Shown: positions 38,280-50,581 of the stretch, in pieces | Layout of the letters: every line of letters starts with the position of its first letter | Position numbering within the stretch: the first letter of the stretch is position 1 | Assembly: GCF_003945595.2 (NCBI RefSeq) | Contig: NW_024104304.1 | Span: 1,302,001-1,366,000, forward strand | Reading direction: 5' to 3' | Origin: Pipra filicauda | Lineage: Eukaryota; Chordata; Aves; Passeriformes; Pipridae | DNA: 64,000 nucleotides | The notes under the pieces: generated by a model | The model's database searches: none | What the model saw: the letters and a program-made list of their open reading frames with translations, nothing else | What the model was told of the DNA's origin: nothing | Program-made: the position numbers and the translations under genes

Positions 38280-39443
38280 AGAAGGGTTTGCGGAAGGATA
38301 GGCCAATCCTGTAGGTTAATACATCATGTAGAAGTTGTGTCATAGATGGGGTTTGGGTTTTTACAAACACAAAAACCTCTAAAGGCTGAAAATGAGAGCA
38401 ATGGGATCCACCTGACAAAATGTGGTAAGAGGAAAGATTGGCAAAGAAGATTGCAGCTGGAGGAGACATTCTCTGCATGAAATAGCAGCTCAGTTGTAGG
38501 AAGCTCTTGCATTGGATGGACAACAGGCTAGGGGAGAGCTCATGGGTCAAGACCAGAGGAGAGGTAAGGGATGGTGGTATTGTGGTAGGAGTCCATGGTG
38601 GGAGACCCCATGTTCTGTTGAGTAAGTAGACAAATCCTTCTTTAAACTCAGGGAAGGTCCTGGATTGCACTCAATGACAGAGCTGTCATTCAGGAGGTAG
38701 CAGATAGGGTGGAGCAGTGGGCCATACGAACCTTGTGATTAAAGGAAAAATGGAAAGCACTGTACCTGAGAAGGTGCAATGATACAGGTTGGGGCTGCTT
38801 GAGGAGAAGCTCTACTTAAAAATATTGTGACTTCTTGGTGAACAGTGAAACATGAGCCAGCAGAATCATGGTCAGTAGACAGAGGGAAGAGACTATTCTC
38901 CTCTACTTGGCACTTGTTAGACCTCATTCATAACACAGCATCCAATTTTAGGCCCTCAATATGAAAAAGACCTCAGTAAACTATGATGAGTTAGCTGAGG
39001 CACCCAAAATGTTTGGGGGCTGAGCACTCGCCTTGTGAGGAGAGGCTGAGGAAGCTGGGATTGCTCAGCCTGGAGAATAAATGGCTTCAGGGGAACCAAA
39101 GAACAGATCCTAGTGCTTATGTGGAGGGTGTTGAGGAGGCAGAACCAGGCCCTCCACAATGCTTCATGATGGGAAGTGCTTCCTGTAAAACTCTAAGTTG
39201 AAAATAGGTTTAAATTGACTATAAGGAGAAGCCTTTTCACCCTGAGGATAGCCCAGCAGCGGAACAGCTTGCCCAGAGATATTATGTAAACTCTTTCTTT
39301 GGCAATTTTCAAGACCAGACTAGGTAAAGCCCTAAATAAGCCTGGTCTGATCCTGTGCCTAGCCCTGCTTTGAGTGGGAGGCTAAATTAGAGACCTACTC
39401 AGGTGCTATTGCACCTGAATTACACTATGGGTCTATGATTCTA
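38280..39443 (+). mobile_element. CR1 LINE with internal deletion of the RT core
   Basis: Ends on plus with GTCTATGATTCTA, the CR1 terminal repeat. From about 38690 the RT C-terminal tail is readable (VEQWAI near 38709, then the MSQQ-type and SREV-type region in decayed form), followed by the 3' UTR. Upstream, 38403-38429 translates to GIHLTKCGK, like the last block of the CR1 ORF1 esterase domain. Around 38535-38595 SSWVKTRGEVRDGGIVVGV resembles the CR1 endonuclease. The stretch that should hold the rest of the endonuclease and the RT palm is missing. It is therefore an internally deleted copy, with many stops and shifts. The 3' half is certain. The ORF1 and endonuclease assignments are motif-level. 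Confidence 0.8.
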
Positions 39444-39489
39444 ATAGAGAAATTGTATGACCATCCTCTTTTTTTTCCCCTAAATATGT

Positions 39490-39546
39490 TAGGTGAAGAA
39501 CCAATTAAATATATTAAATTATATTAAATATATTAAAAAAATATAT
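39490..39546 (+). repeat. AT-rich repeat (ATATTAAAT units)
   Basis: Imperfect tandem TAAATATATTAAATTATATT-type DNA between two CR1 insertions of opposite orientation. Confidence 0.75.
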
Positions 39547-39685
39547 TGCATCTCTGGCAATTCTCCTTATTTTTCCTAAGAAAAGAAGCAGCTGCTAAGA
39601 GGGAAACCAGCTTCCTAATCCTACAGAACTCTTGAAATCAAAAAAGGGGATAAATCACAATACTTCTTCCCAGCTGTGTATCTTC

Positions 39686-40832
39686 ATAAAAGCACAGAAT
39701 ATGCTGTGTTGGAAAGGACCCACAGAGATCATTGAGTCCAACCCTCAGCCCTGCACAGGACCATCCCCAAGAGTCACATCTCGTGTCCAAGAGTATTGTT
39801 CAAATGCCTTGAACTCTGTTAGGCTTGGTGCTGTGATCACTTCCCCGGGGGAGCCTGTTCCAGTGCCCAACCACACTTTGAAGAACATTTTTCCAATATC
39901 CAACCTAAACCTGCCCTGACACAATTTCAGGCCCTTTCCTTGGGTTCTGTTACTGGATAACACAGACAAGAGATCGAAGTTGTAGACTGTGAGGAGGTCT
40001 CCCCTCAGTCTCCTCCAGGATGAACAGACCAAGTGCCCTCAGCCGCTTCTCGTACGGCTTCCCCTCCAGGCCCTTCACTGTTTTCATTGCCCTCCTTTGG
40101 ACACTCTCTAAGAGCTTAATATCTTTCTTGTATTATGGTGACCAAAACTGCACACAATATTCAAGGTGAGGCCTCCCCAGTGCAGAGCAGAGCGGGACAA
40201 TCCCCTCCCTCGACTAACTGGTGATGCTTTGCCTGACGCCCCCCCAGACACGACCCTCCTGGCTGCGAGGGCACTGCTGACTCACATTCAACTCACATTT
40301 TGACGTGGCAAGCAGCATCTCTATATTATTCCCATGTCACTTGACCTTGCTTCCACTAGGCATACACCTTCCTTTTTTGCCTTATTTCCAAGAGAAGATC
40401 CCTGCTCATCCAAGCTGACCTTCTTCCTCACCCGCTTGACTTCCAACATTTGGGAACTGTCCTCCTGTGCCCTTACGAGGTGATGTTTGAAAAGTGACCA
40501 GCGATGATGGACCCCAGCACGTGCAAAAACATTATCCCTGGGGACCTTACTTACTAATTCCCTGAGCAGCCTGAAGTCTGCTCTCCTCATGCCAAGAGTT
40601 GGCACTTTTCCTCCTGTCAACAGAGATTTTAAACTTGATCCCTTCATGGTCATTGTGGCCAAGACAGCCATCAATCTCCACTTTTCTCACAAGATCCACT
40701 CTGTTGACAAGCAGCAGATCAAGCAGAGCATCTTTCTGTGTCCCTTAGGACCTACCTGTTCCATAAAGTTGTCATCCAGTTCTTTTAGAAATCTGACCTG
40801 GGTTCACTATACCTCGACTCTCAACCAGGCAT
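39686..40832 (-). mobile_element. CR1 LINE with internal deletion of the RT core
   Basis: The 3' end lies at 39686 on plus (AGCACAGAATATGCTGTGTTGG) and the 3' UTR runs to about 40200. On minus, 40255-40303 encodes the RT tail (LNVSQQCPRSQEGRV). Immediately beyond, 40310-40370 gives WKQGQVTWE, then a stop and YRDAAC, which is the linker that lies before the RT domain. Farther up are RRADFRLLRELVSKVP (about 40540-40590), GHNDHEGIKF (about 40635-40665, endonuclease SDH-like motif) and KDALLDLLLVNRVDLV (about 40690-40740). The RT fingers and palm are absent at a junction near 40303. Several stops and shifts are present. Two nested insertions are possible, but the matched orientation and order favour one deleted copy. 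Confidence 0.88.
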
Positions 40833-43800
40833 TCAGAAAAACTGGTTCCCTAAAAGAAACTAATAGTTTTCTCTTGATTTCATATCACAGCATTACGTGC
40901 AGAAAGGAGACCCATTGACAAATATGAGCATAGGCCAAAGTGCACTCTATCCCTTTTCTGATCTTTCTCCTACAAGCAAAGCAATCAAACCTTTTATTAG
41001 GGAAAATAGTTTTCCTCTTGTCATCAATATTAACAGGAACAGCTTAAACTATATCTGCCACTTGTGGAAGATCAACGGAAGGAAAATAAGACCAGGAAAA
41101 CTGAAAGACAAGCTGGAAAGCAGAATTTATTTTCTAATTACTGCCATGTAATTACCTTAGATACATTTTATTCAGAGCCTAGGAAGTAACTCTGTCAGGC
41201 TCAGAGGTCATCAAAGGTGAAAGGGTGTAAAGAATAATTTTTGTCCCGTGAGCAGCTTGGAAATTCACACTTTAAAAAATATTGCCATTTTGCTTAAATC
41301 TTTCAGTTTCTTGCTATTATTAGTGGATTAAATATGCTTAAAAGTGGGGAGATGGCACAGGGAAGGGTGCATGCAAGGTTTTAAGCATGTCTAAGTTCTA
41401 GAAGACTGATTTTTCAGAAGACAGTATAAGCCTCCACATCAAAATGTAGGTATATGTCATGGCTAAACATGAAGGTGAATACAGACAGTTGTAGGAGGAG
41501 GATTCTGCTTTTTCTGCTTTGGGCAGGCAAGAATAGGAGTAGTTTAAAAACTTCAGAAAGATTTAAAAGATCTCTAAGAGAGAGGTTGGAGGACACATCC
41601 TGTTTTAAGATTACAACATGGAACTAAGAAAAAGCACAAAAAGGAAGGTGACTTCAGTGAGGGAAAACCTTGGAATGTCAGGGGTTTTTTCCTCTGGAAG
41701 CTGACTCCCGCATCTAGGGACTTTGCAAATTCTCTGTAAAAGCAGCAGAATGCATCAAATAAATCAAAATTAATCAACCACTGACTTTTGCTTCTAATTG
41801 CCTTGCTATGACCATGCTGGTCAAAAAGGTTAATTAACGTTACAAACTGGCCCATTGCTTTGGTAAAATGATTTAGATGTGGGAAGTTATGTTCCCTGGA
41901 TTCAGGTGTGGTCAGGGACTGTTTAGCTCCATTCAGTTAATGAATGAACTTGCTCCTGGTGCACCTGAGAACAAGGCTCTGGCTTGTTTAAACAGTCTTA
42001 AAGGTTGGAACATTGGAGAAGATAAGGCAAATAACGTTGGTGTCCTGAAAGACTCTTAGCAAGCTAAAAACAAATGGAACACGGGGAAGAATATGGAGCA
42101 ATATACTTAGTAAACATCTGTATCTGCAACTATCTGTAGATCTTCAAATTTTGTAGCCATATTTTGGGGCGGTCCTATTAGTTTGTCTTAGAACTAACAG
42201 GGTTCTCAGTCATTGCTGCAATTTAGAGGCTCAAACACTTAGTAAGAATGGTCACTACTGAAATCACATAAACATACTGAAGACTACAGTATTAACAGGC
42301 AAATCTGGTTCGGTATTTTTTATGTGAAGAAAATTGCCACCTCTAGCTGTCAGGGACTAAGACTATATTTGCTAAGTTGTCTTTGATTAGATACTTATTG
42401 AATCATCATAGCTTTTGTTACCTGCAATTTAAAATACTTGGACAAGTGATGTCACAAGATGTAATAACAACTGACCTGGAAAATTCCCAGCACCAGATAT
42501 ACTCTAATAATATAAAACTGCAAAGTAAGTGATGTTTCCTCTGTTGGCTATATATATAAAACCTATTCCCAAAGTGAAAAAATAAGATATTCATGTGCCT
42601 TGTGATCCTATCAAGTTAATCTAACTTGCGTTGTTCTCATATAGGCATCTTAGATGTTTGCCGTTATATATTTGTGTTCATGAAAAAGACCCAACATAAT
42701 AGAACTGCAACATACCTCCCCAGGAGATCTGAATCACGGTAAGCCATTTTTCTTACAATATATCTAGATTAATTGATGACCTTCACTATCAGTTGGTGAC
42801 CTTGACTTGAAGATCAATAAGCCCATTTTCTGCTAATAGGAGTCTCCATGATAATGCTAATGGAAAGTAGTGTTGTTCAAAGAACCCTGGAAATGAACTA
42901 ATAAAAATGACCTCTTTCAAGCACAGATACTTTCTGCTTCCTTTCTAAGTCACTTTCTGCATTTGCTGAATATTCACAAATACTTCAAAAATGGTCATAA
43001 TCGGATATGAATAAGTCATGAAGAATGTGGTGAGATATACTCTGGGCAGGAAAAGCTGAAAAATTATTTTGTTCACTATTCTATAGTGAACAGTAAAAGT
43101 AAATATAGTAAAAGTTCAGGAAAGTACATACTCTTCTAAAACATTTGTAGTGAAAGATGGGATGTCCCCCTCTCTGTAAGGAATGGTTTGCTACTGCTTT
43201 CTTCCCTAATATTCCTTCTCCAGTTTATCATGGTTACCACCAGATCTGGGTAGGTTTTAAAACCCTATTCTTTCATCTAAACCAGCATCATCTGTGTTAA
43301 ATAAAAATATGTCAGCATTTTGAATTTCCCCTACTTGTTTTTGGTATTTAGAGCATCTAGCTATCCCAGTGCTACTTAGCCATCTCTCCTCAATATTCTA
43401 ATTAACACTATTGCAGAACACTTGAGGCACATGGTAAAATACTGGAAACCTTTAATGTATTTTTCTTCTTCCCAACCTCCTTTCTGGATTCATCCAGTTC
43501 AGTAGGGCTATAATATATAATAGTTGTATTTAGCTGAAAAGCAGAATGACCTTTGGCCTTCTCTGGGAGATTAAGAGTGGTCAAATCAACTACTGCCTTG
43601 GCCAGCAGTCTGGCTTACAGAGAATAATGAAGGAGATACTATTGAATTGGAGCCTCCTGTGGTGGTTTTCCGAGCTAACACCTGATTGCTGGAAGGAAGG
43701 ATGAGAGGTGTAATGATTTCTACCAGCAAACACCCCTGAATAGTTTATATTAGCCAGGAGGGACATTTGTCCATTGTCCAGGGCATATGTTCAGTCATTG

Positions 43801-46800
43801 CATGCTATCAAACAGAAATGAAAATAAAAAAAGACAGTGATGTGACAGATGGCTTCTTATGGCAGAGAATGACTTGAATATTGTGCCACAGCTTAAAGCA
43901 ATATGAAATGACTTTACTAAAGGAACACCATAAAATATCACCATCTTATTTACCTATGGTCTTCAAATATGAGTTGTGGAACAAAAATTCACAGTTTTCC
44001 TTTTCATAATATTTTTCATTTGTAATGGATACTACATATCAGAAGCTCAATAGAAATTGTAACTTGTTAGCACATGACAACTTTTACCACATTATGTCTA
44101 ATTTGACAGTGTCTCATAAGCAATAGTGACCTGTTTCTGTGTCATGCTATGGTTAATAGCATCCTCCTCTTCCTCCCCTTCCTCCCTCTTCTCCCCAAGT
44201 TCAAATCACATCTTTCTCTCAAGCTGTCTAATTATTTAAGATAACCAAGCTAAGCTCAGACCAACTTGACTGTAAGGCTGCTGCCTTTGTTCCAAACCCA
44301 AGGAAACACTTGTCTGCTTTAAAGCTGTCCTTTTCCCCAACCATGCATGTTTTGTTTTCTTTCCTATGACGAATTGCTCCTAAATCTGCTTTCCATAATC
44401 TTTACTACTGTGCTCATTGTACAATAGCTTTATTTTGGCAACCCTGCTTTTAGAATAGTAAACACCTTTTCTATTCTTTCATGAGAGGCAACATTTGTCT
44501 TTCAAAAGAAAGTGCCACTTGGTCCATAAGAATTATGACTCCATGAGCATGATGGAAACCTTTAATTCTTTGCGATTCACCTATGTAAATAATTATATCA
44601 CCAAGCTATTCACACCACAGGATGTATGCTGTAGGGCTTAGGATATTTTGGATATTTTAGAGAGAGTCTTGGCTTGGACCTTGTGGAACTGAAGCCAACA
44701 GTAATTTCTTTATTGATATTCAAGATAAGAGCATTGTTGTTTGTGAGTGAATTACTTGAACCACTTTCCAGTTATGAAGCAAATACTTGGAATTTTTTCC
44801 TTATCTCTCTTCACTCCCTCCATCTAAGTAAATATGGCATACATATTTTCAGTTTATTCTTATCTTAAAACCTGATTCTGAAATGATGATCTAGATGAGG
44901 ATCATTTGGTAAGCATTACATATTAATTTTTCCTGAGTTTCTGTAATATAGTCATCTTGACAATGCACTGGGCATTTTGTGGGTACCATCTGTCTAGAAG
45001 AATGACCACACATAAAGTAAGGAGGTTTTTTGGTTTCTTTTTCCTAACATATCCTATGCAATAATTGGATGAAACTGTATTTTCCAAAAGAAAGACAATT
45101 AGATACAGCCAAAATTTTCCCAAGAAATGTACTGAGATGAAGCATAAGAAGCAGTAAAGTTCAATGTATGGAGAACTGCTAAAAGTCATTAGAAAATGCA
45201 TTCATGCTTATGAAATTATTTAAATAGCTAACATGGTTCCATTTTTTTTCATTTAAACACTGTGGGCTCTCTCCAAATTACCTGAAGCAATCAATTAATT
45301 CCTTCTTTTACATCCCGATTTTAAATTTTAATTATCTGTTTTTTATAACTATCTGTGTTTTGAAGTTAGAGGATGAAAATATCGATTGTACCAGATGGTA
45401 CAATCACCTGGCTGATGATGCATAATAAGGGTGGCATTGTGGGATGTGTCTCCACTTGTTTTGTTCATGCTGTGGTTTGTTTTAAATCACACCTATAAAG
45501 GTTTGTTAAAGAAAAGAAATAAGTTATTACACTGTATTAGTTCTGTAACTTGATCTAAAGATGATTTTGCTGAGCACACAAAATTTTAAGTAATAGAATG
45601 AGGAGGAACCTGTAATCTTCTGCTGGACAAGAGACAATAATAAAAAAATAATTCAACCCTTTTTTTTAAACTTAGAGTTCTTTCATGATGATATAATATT
45701 CCATTAACAACAACAGAGCAGATTGATAAACAGAGTCTTTTCATGTTGCTCAAATATCAGTTCTCATCAAAATGCAGCCTGAACTAGTGAAACATTTGCA
45801 ATACAGAGGAAGTTCAAACATACAAAAAAAAGACCTTAAATGAGAAATTTTTTTAAATCTGGCAAGGAAATGCTAATTGTAAGGTTTTTCCTAAGTAAAC
45901 AAATCCTACTTATTTTATTGCAGATAGTATATATTAAACCTAGAGCATAGTCTGAGATTTGTAGGAAGATTAGTAGTACTACACTTAGTAGTACCTACAT
46001 TAAAAAGAAGGGAACAGAGAAAATCTGAAGATACAGGAACGAAACTAGGATGATGCTTCTTCCATTATATGCTCCTGAAGGTCAAAATGGGAGAAAAGTA
46101 TTCTGTAGTTTTCAGTTAAGGTCCTGATTTCCCTCTCCTATCCATAACACTTAGGCAATTTAATTTGTCATATCAGGGCTCTATAAGTGATCCTTGAAAA
46201 TATAGCATGCTAATTTGTTCATACTGAGCTTGTTTCAGAGTATTCAAAGAAATATTTCTGTCTCCTTGAGTGCCAGGAAGGGGCAATTTTAGTTTGGTGG
46301 ACAATTTTAGGGTCACTGAGGAGTAGTTTGAAGATATGCATCTTTTGGTTATGCAAAAGGTTATGTGTACTTGTCAAAGAAAGTAAAATTAAGGACATAA
46401 CCAATGGCACTAACTCCCAATTCTCGCAGCAGGACTAATCATGCTGTGTGGTGAGTTATATTATTGCTCATCAGGAAATTTCCGTCAGTCACTAGGGTTA
46501 AATTTGAATGCTAAAAGAAGAGTTTCTGGACAGACAAAAGTAAGGAATAAGGCACCTGACATACATTCTGAGTAAATCAACTATAAATGAACTACTTGGA
46601 AATTACCTAGTTTTCAACAACTTGAAAAAATAAGTTTTCAGTGACTTGAACTAATAATTTTTTAATGGTGAGATTGTAATTGCTATGATTTTTCAACCCT
46701 ACAATATTAGTTTGATGAAGTTTTCTTCTTTATTTCTTATTTCATAGAAATACTATACTTAAGAACTCTCTATCCATTGAAGTAATTAATCTTTATACTT

Positions 46801-48362
46801 ATATACGATGCACAAGTAAAAGTACAAACACTAAAATTAAATATTAATGAGGATTTATGCTTTTAGCAATTAAAATATGATCTCTTTGCATGTACTGAAA
46901 AAAATAAACTGAAATTGACCAAAGAAGTATTTGCATTTTTTTTCCAAGTATAGCATTTTGCTTTATAGAACAATAGAAAGTCATATATCACATACTGACA
47001 TTGAGAAAATTTTAGTTACACCACTTCAAAAATATTGAAGTATGTATCAGCTCTTTCACCAAAAAAAAAATAAACCAGCCAAAATCAAAAAAAACCAAAA
47101 AACTCCAAACCAAAATGTACACCACTATTTCATTCAAAAGAAATGAAAAACACTTAGGAACTCAGGTGCCATTATGTACATTTTTTCTTGTGGAATATTA
47201 AAATTGCATGCAGAAATAGAATCTGAAAATTCTTTTGTTTAGAAAGCTAATGCTGGCTGTCTTCTACGTTTGATAATACAGTGACTTATTTGTTAATTAA
47301 CACTCTTTTGTCTTGCTGTGTCATATATACATGTATATTCTCTTGTTCTCATGTGTATACGCACTTTTGTTTATTCTTCTACAAACTCTCTTTAGTAATC
47401 TAGTAACCTCATTCAGTTCTTTCCAATGCTCACTGAAGTTTTGTTATCAGAAGTTTTCATGGAAATATTTTTAGAACCTAGGAAAAGTCTTGGTCACCAG
47501 GAGTCCAGAGGGACCAGAGGTGGGTCTTTTTAAAAGCACAGCCAGTTATCTGATACATACCCCTGCACCTATCCTGTATATTTCTGATTATTTTCAATCT
47601 CCCATCTGCACTACTGGCTTGTAAACAGTTCATGATTTCATTATAAAACAGGGCTAGCAGGAGACCAGGAAAATCTGACGGGTTAAATCCAAATTCCCAT
47701 TCACATGCTGATCCACACACAGTGCTTTGCAGAGGAGGCTTCTTTGGCGCTGCAAAGCAAGTGCTCTGGCTGCCTTCTAGGACACTTTTCCTTGTTGAGT
47801 ATGCAGGCAACATTTTCCTGTTCGTCAGAAGAATGAAGTAAACCCGATTAGATTTGTTCTCAGTCTGGGAGCAGGAAATTAACTTTGAAAATGATTTAAA
47901 TGTCTTGCCTGGGGAGGGCCTTTTGCCACTCTGAGTTCAATAGTTCAATTTGACAGAGCTGTCTGCCAGATTCCTAATGTGTAATAGTAGGTGTAAGGGA
48001 TGAAAATGAGGTGGAGTTTTTAGATTTATATCAACTGAATTCTTATATTTAGGTTGCTGTGTGGTTTTGTTCTACTTTTATGAGAAAAACTTGCTCTGAA
48101 AGGGAATTCTGGCAAAAAGGGCTATGCCTATGTTAATGTGCACTCTAGCAGATTTGAAGAAGGACACCAAGATGAAGACCTGATGCACCACAAGTGTTTT
48201 GGGGATTTTTGTTTTGGACTAGCTTTAGTCTGGTCATACGGACTGAATGCTTTTCCTTCATTTATGTTCATGCACAGAAATTTTTTGTTCAACTCCATTC
48301 ACTATATTCCCATGCAACAAACCAGGTGAAAAACAAACAGTATCCAAAGAAAAAGAAAATAT
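40833..48362. other. Single-copy DNA, no gene seen
   Basis: About 7.5 kb of AT-rich DNA. A 111-codon minus frame at 47478-47813 and shorter ones elsewhere have no recognisable similarity. A-rich tracts occur near 47060-47120. No LINE or LTR ends seen. Confidence 0.55.
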
Positions 48363-49330
48363 AATCATAGAATAATAGAAAAGTTTGTGTTGGAAGGGAC
48401 TTTCCTGACCTTGGCCTTCCTGACCCTATCCCTACTACATAACGAGGTGGTGTTTCTGTACTATTCCCAGAATAATTGTCCCCGCTTCCACTGCCTGTGC
48501 ATTTCCTTCTTGTCCTTTAGTTTGACCAGCAGGTCTCAACTCAGCCATGCCATTCTTTTGCCTTTGTTGTCTGATTTCTTATACCTGGGGATCCAGAGCT
48601 CTTGCACTCTTTAAGGAAAGCATCCTTAAAGATCTGCCAGCTCTGTTCTTCTCCCTTGTCCTGAGGGCAGTTTCCCATTAGTGCCTGTTCACTAGCTCCT
48701 TGAAGAGCTGGAAGTTTGCTTTCCTAAAATTCAGGGTTCTGGCTTTTCACTTGTCCCCTATCCCTCAGGACTGTGAACTCCACCACTGCATGATCACTGC
48801 AGTCCAGGCTTCCTCCAATCTTGTGAGTGAGCCTCAGTTAGCTCAATCACATTTGTGACTATCAGGTCCCATATTGCATTCCCTCTGTTAAGACTGTCTA
48901 TTACCTAGCTTAAGAAGTTATCCTCCATGCATTACAGGAATCTTCTGGATTGCCTACAGGTTACCATGCCACTTTCCCAGCAGATGTTGGGGTGGTTGAA
49001 GTCCCCCAGCAGGACAAGAGCCTGCCAGTGTGATGCCTCCTGTAGCTGAAGCAAGAAGGCTTCATCAATAGGCTCCCCCTGACAGAGACCAACCACAAGG
49101 TTCCCTTTGTTGCCTTAGTTGAATTCCTACCTACAAGCTTTCAACTTGCTCACAGTTATTCCGCAGAGACAGCTTTTCACACCATTTCTTGATGTTGAGG
49201 GCAACCCCTACACCCTTCCTTCCTCCCCTGTCTCTTCTGAACAGCCTGTAGCTGTCAATAGCTGCACTCCAGTTGTGGGATTCATCCCAGCAAGTTTCAG
49301 TTATGCAAACTAGGTTGTAGCTAGTACAAG
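48363..49330 (-). mobile_element. CR1 LINE: endonuclease domain joined to 3' terminus
   Basis: On minus the copy opens with the apurinic-type endonuclease of CR1 ORF2. TETCWDESHNWSAAID lies at about 49255-49303, followed by YRLFRRDRGGRKG. LLGDFNHPNICW (GDFN motif) lies at 48978-49015 and DCSDHAVVEF (SDH motif) at about 48781-48806. The RT linker follows with FRKANFQLFKELV near 48705-48740, then an RKAKVRK-like end near 48400. Directly after this comes GTCCCTTCCAACAC and the CR1 terminus (48363-48400, ATCATAGAATAATAG on plus). Thus all of RT and most of the 3' UTR are missing at a junction near 48400. A few stops and shifts are present. The endonuclease core motifs are unusually well kept for a dead copy. 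Confidence 0.88.
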
Positions 49331-49493
49331 AACTCCCCTGTTGTGGGAGTTATGAAATTAGTTAAATTTGTGTTTTGTATGGCAATTGCCCTAGGTAGCT
49401 TTGGTCAATGAGTGAGTTGAGCTTACATCCTCTGTACCTTCTGATTTAGTGCTGTGGTCCTCTGGAAGAAAAGCTGGGAGTGATAATATTTGG
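49331..49493. other. Unassigned DNA between two CR1 pieces
   Basis: May hold decayed CR1 upstream sequence. It contains a short inverted repeat, AACTCCCCTGTTGTGGGAGTT, near 49331-49352. No coding potential recognised. Confidence 0.35.
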
Positions 49494-49565
49494 CATCGCA
49501 GAATCATTTAGTTTGGAAAAGACCTTTAAGATCATCGAGTCCAACTATTTGCCCCCTTTCACACC
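49494..49565 (-). mobile_element. CR1 LINE 3'-terminal stub
   Basis: ATCGCAGAATCATTTAG followed by TTTGGAAAAGACC and ATCGAGTCCAAC on plus is the last ~70 bases of a CR1. Truncated just beyond. It has a slightly different subfamily signature from the preceding copy. Confidence 0.85.
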
Positions 49566-50581
49566 CTGAAATTCCTTGCAGTTTCAAAGAAAGAAAAATT
49601 TTACTTATGCATTTTGTGTCAGTTTTGTTGGGTTTGGGTAGTAGGGTTTTTTCTTTGTTTCTTTGTTAGTTTTTTTTTGGTTTGATTTGGGTTTTTTTGA
49701 GAACAGACTTATGTATTCCCTTCTAGAATATAAAGATATGAGGATTTAAGGAATTGACTATGAATGCATCCTGAGGTAATGGAAATGAATCCTCCACGTG
49801 CAGTGCAGTTTGCATGAAAATTCCAGTGAGGAATGAGATTTAAGAAACACAACTCCTTGGTATTCCTACTTTTAATGGAGATGGTTTCATACTTTTTTTG
49901 GGCTGACACACTTTGATGTCTATTTCTCTGGGTATGGTGTAGAGAACAGTATCTAACAGTAAGTGGGATTTCAGCAGGCTCCTAATATCTGAGGCTGAAG
50001 GCTTCCATTGCAATAGTCACATTCCATCATGAATGTAGCTGTGAATTCCAGAATGCACTGAAGGCATCAAATAATTCCTTGATTCTCTGACAACTTGAAT
50101 CATCATTGCCTTCAGCATTGTTCTTTAGAGAAACACAATCTCAGAGGTACGCTCTCTGTTTGATCAAAATTAAATGGAAAGTGTATAGACCAAATTCACA
50201 GTCAGACCTCATCAGTTATTAGTCTCAAGTACCAATTACTAATTTACATGCTAATCTGAGACTATAAAATTTTAGGTACCAGTAATACCAGATGCAGATG
50301 AAATATGCAAGATGAGATGGCAAGTTTAACAGCAGCAACAAGCCAAATACTTTATTGGTAAAGCAGCACCCTGAAGTTCAAACAGGACAGGCAAACACAT
50401 CACTTTCTACTAACTGCAGAAACGAGATATGTTGAACTGTATGCTTATACAGGGAGAAGGTCTTGATATGGCAGCAGTATGGGGGCTGCAAAGGAGAAAG
50501 TAGTCATTAGACATGATCTGGAGAGGGTTCTGTAAGAGTGGAGAGCGGGGTGATGACAGTGAAGGATCTTTATCTGCTTGT
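49566..50581. other. Single-copy DNA, no gene seen
   Basis: T-rich low-complexity stretch at about 49640-49700, otherwise anonymous. Its last ~70 bases contribute the chance N-terminal part of the open frame that runs into the RTE element. Confidence 0.5.

Noticed and set aside
47478..47813. 111-codon minus frame considered as an exon
   Set aside because: Complex composition but no family similarity and no convincing paired splice sites.
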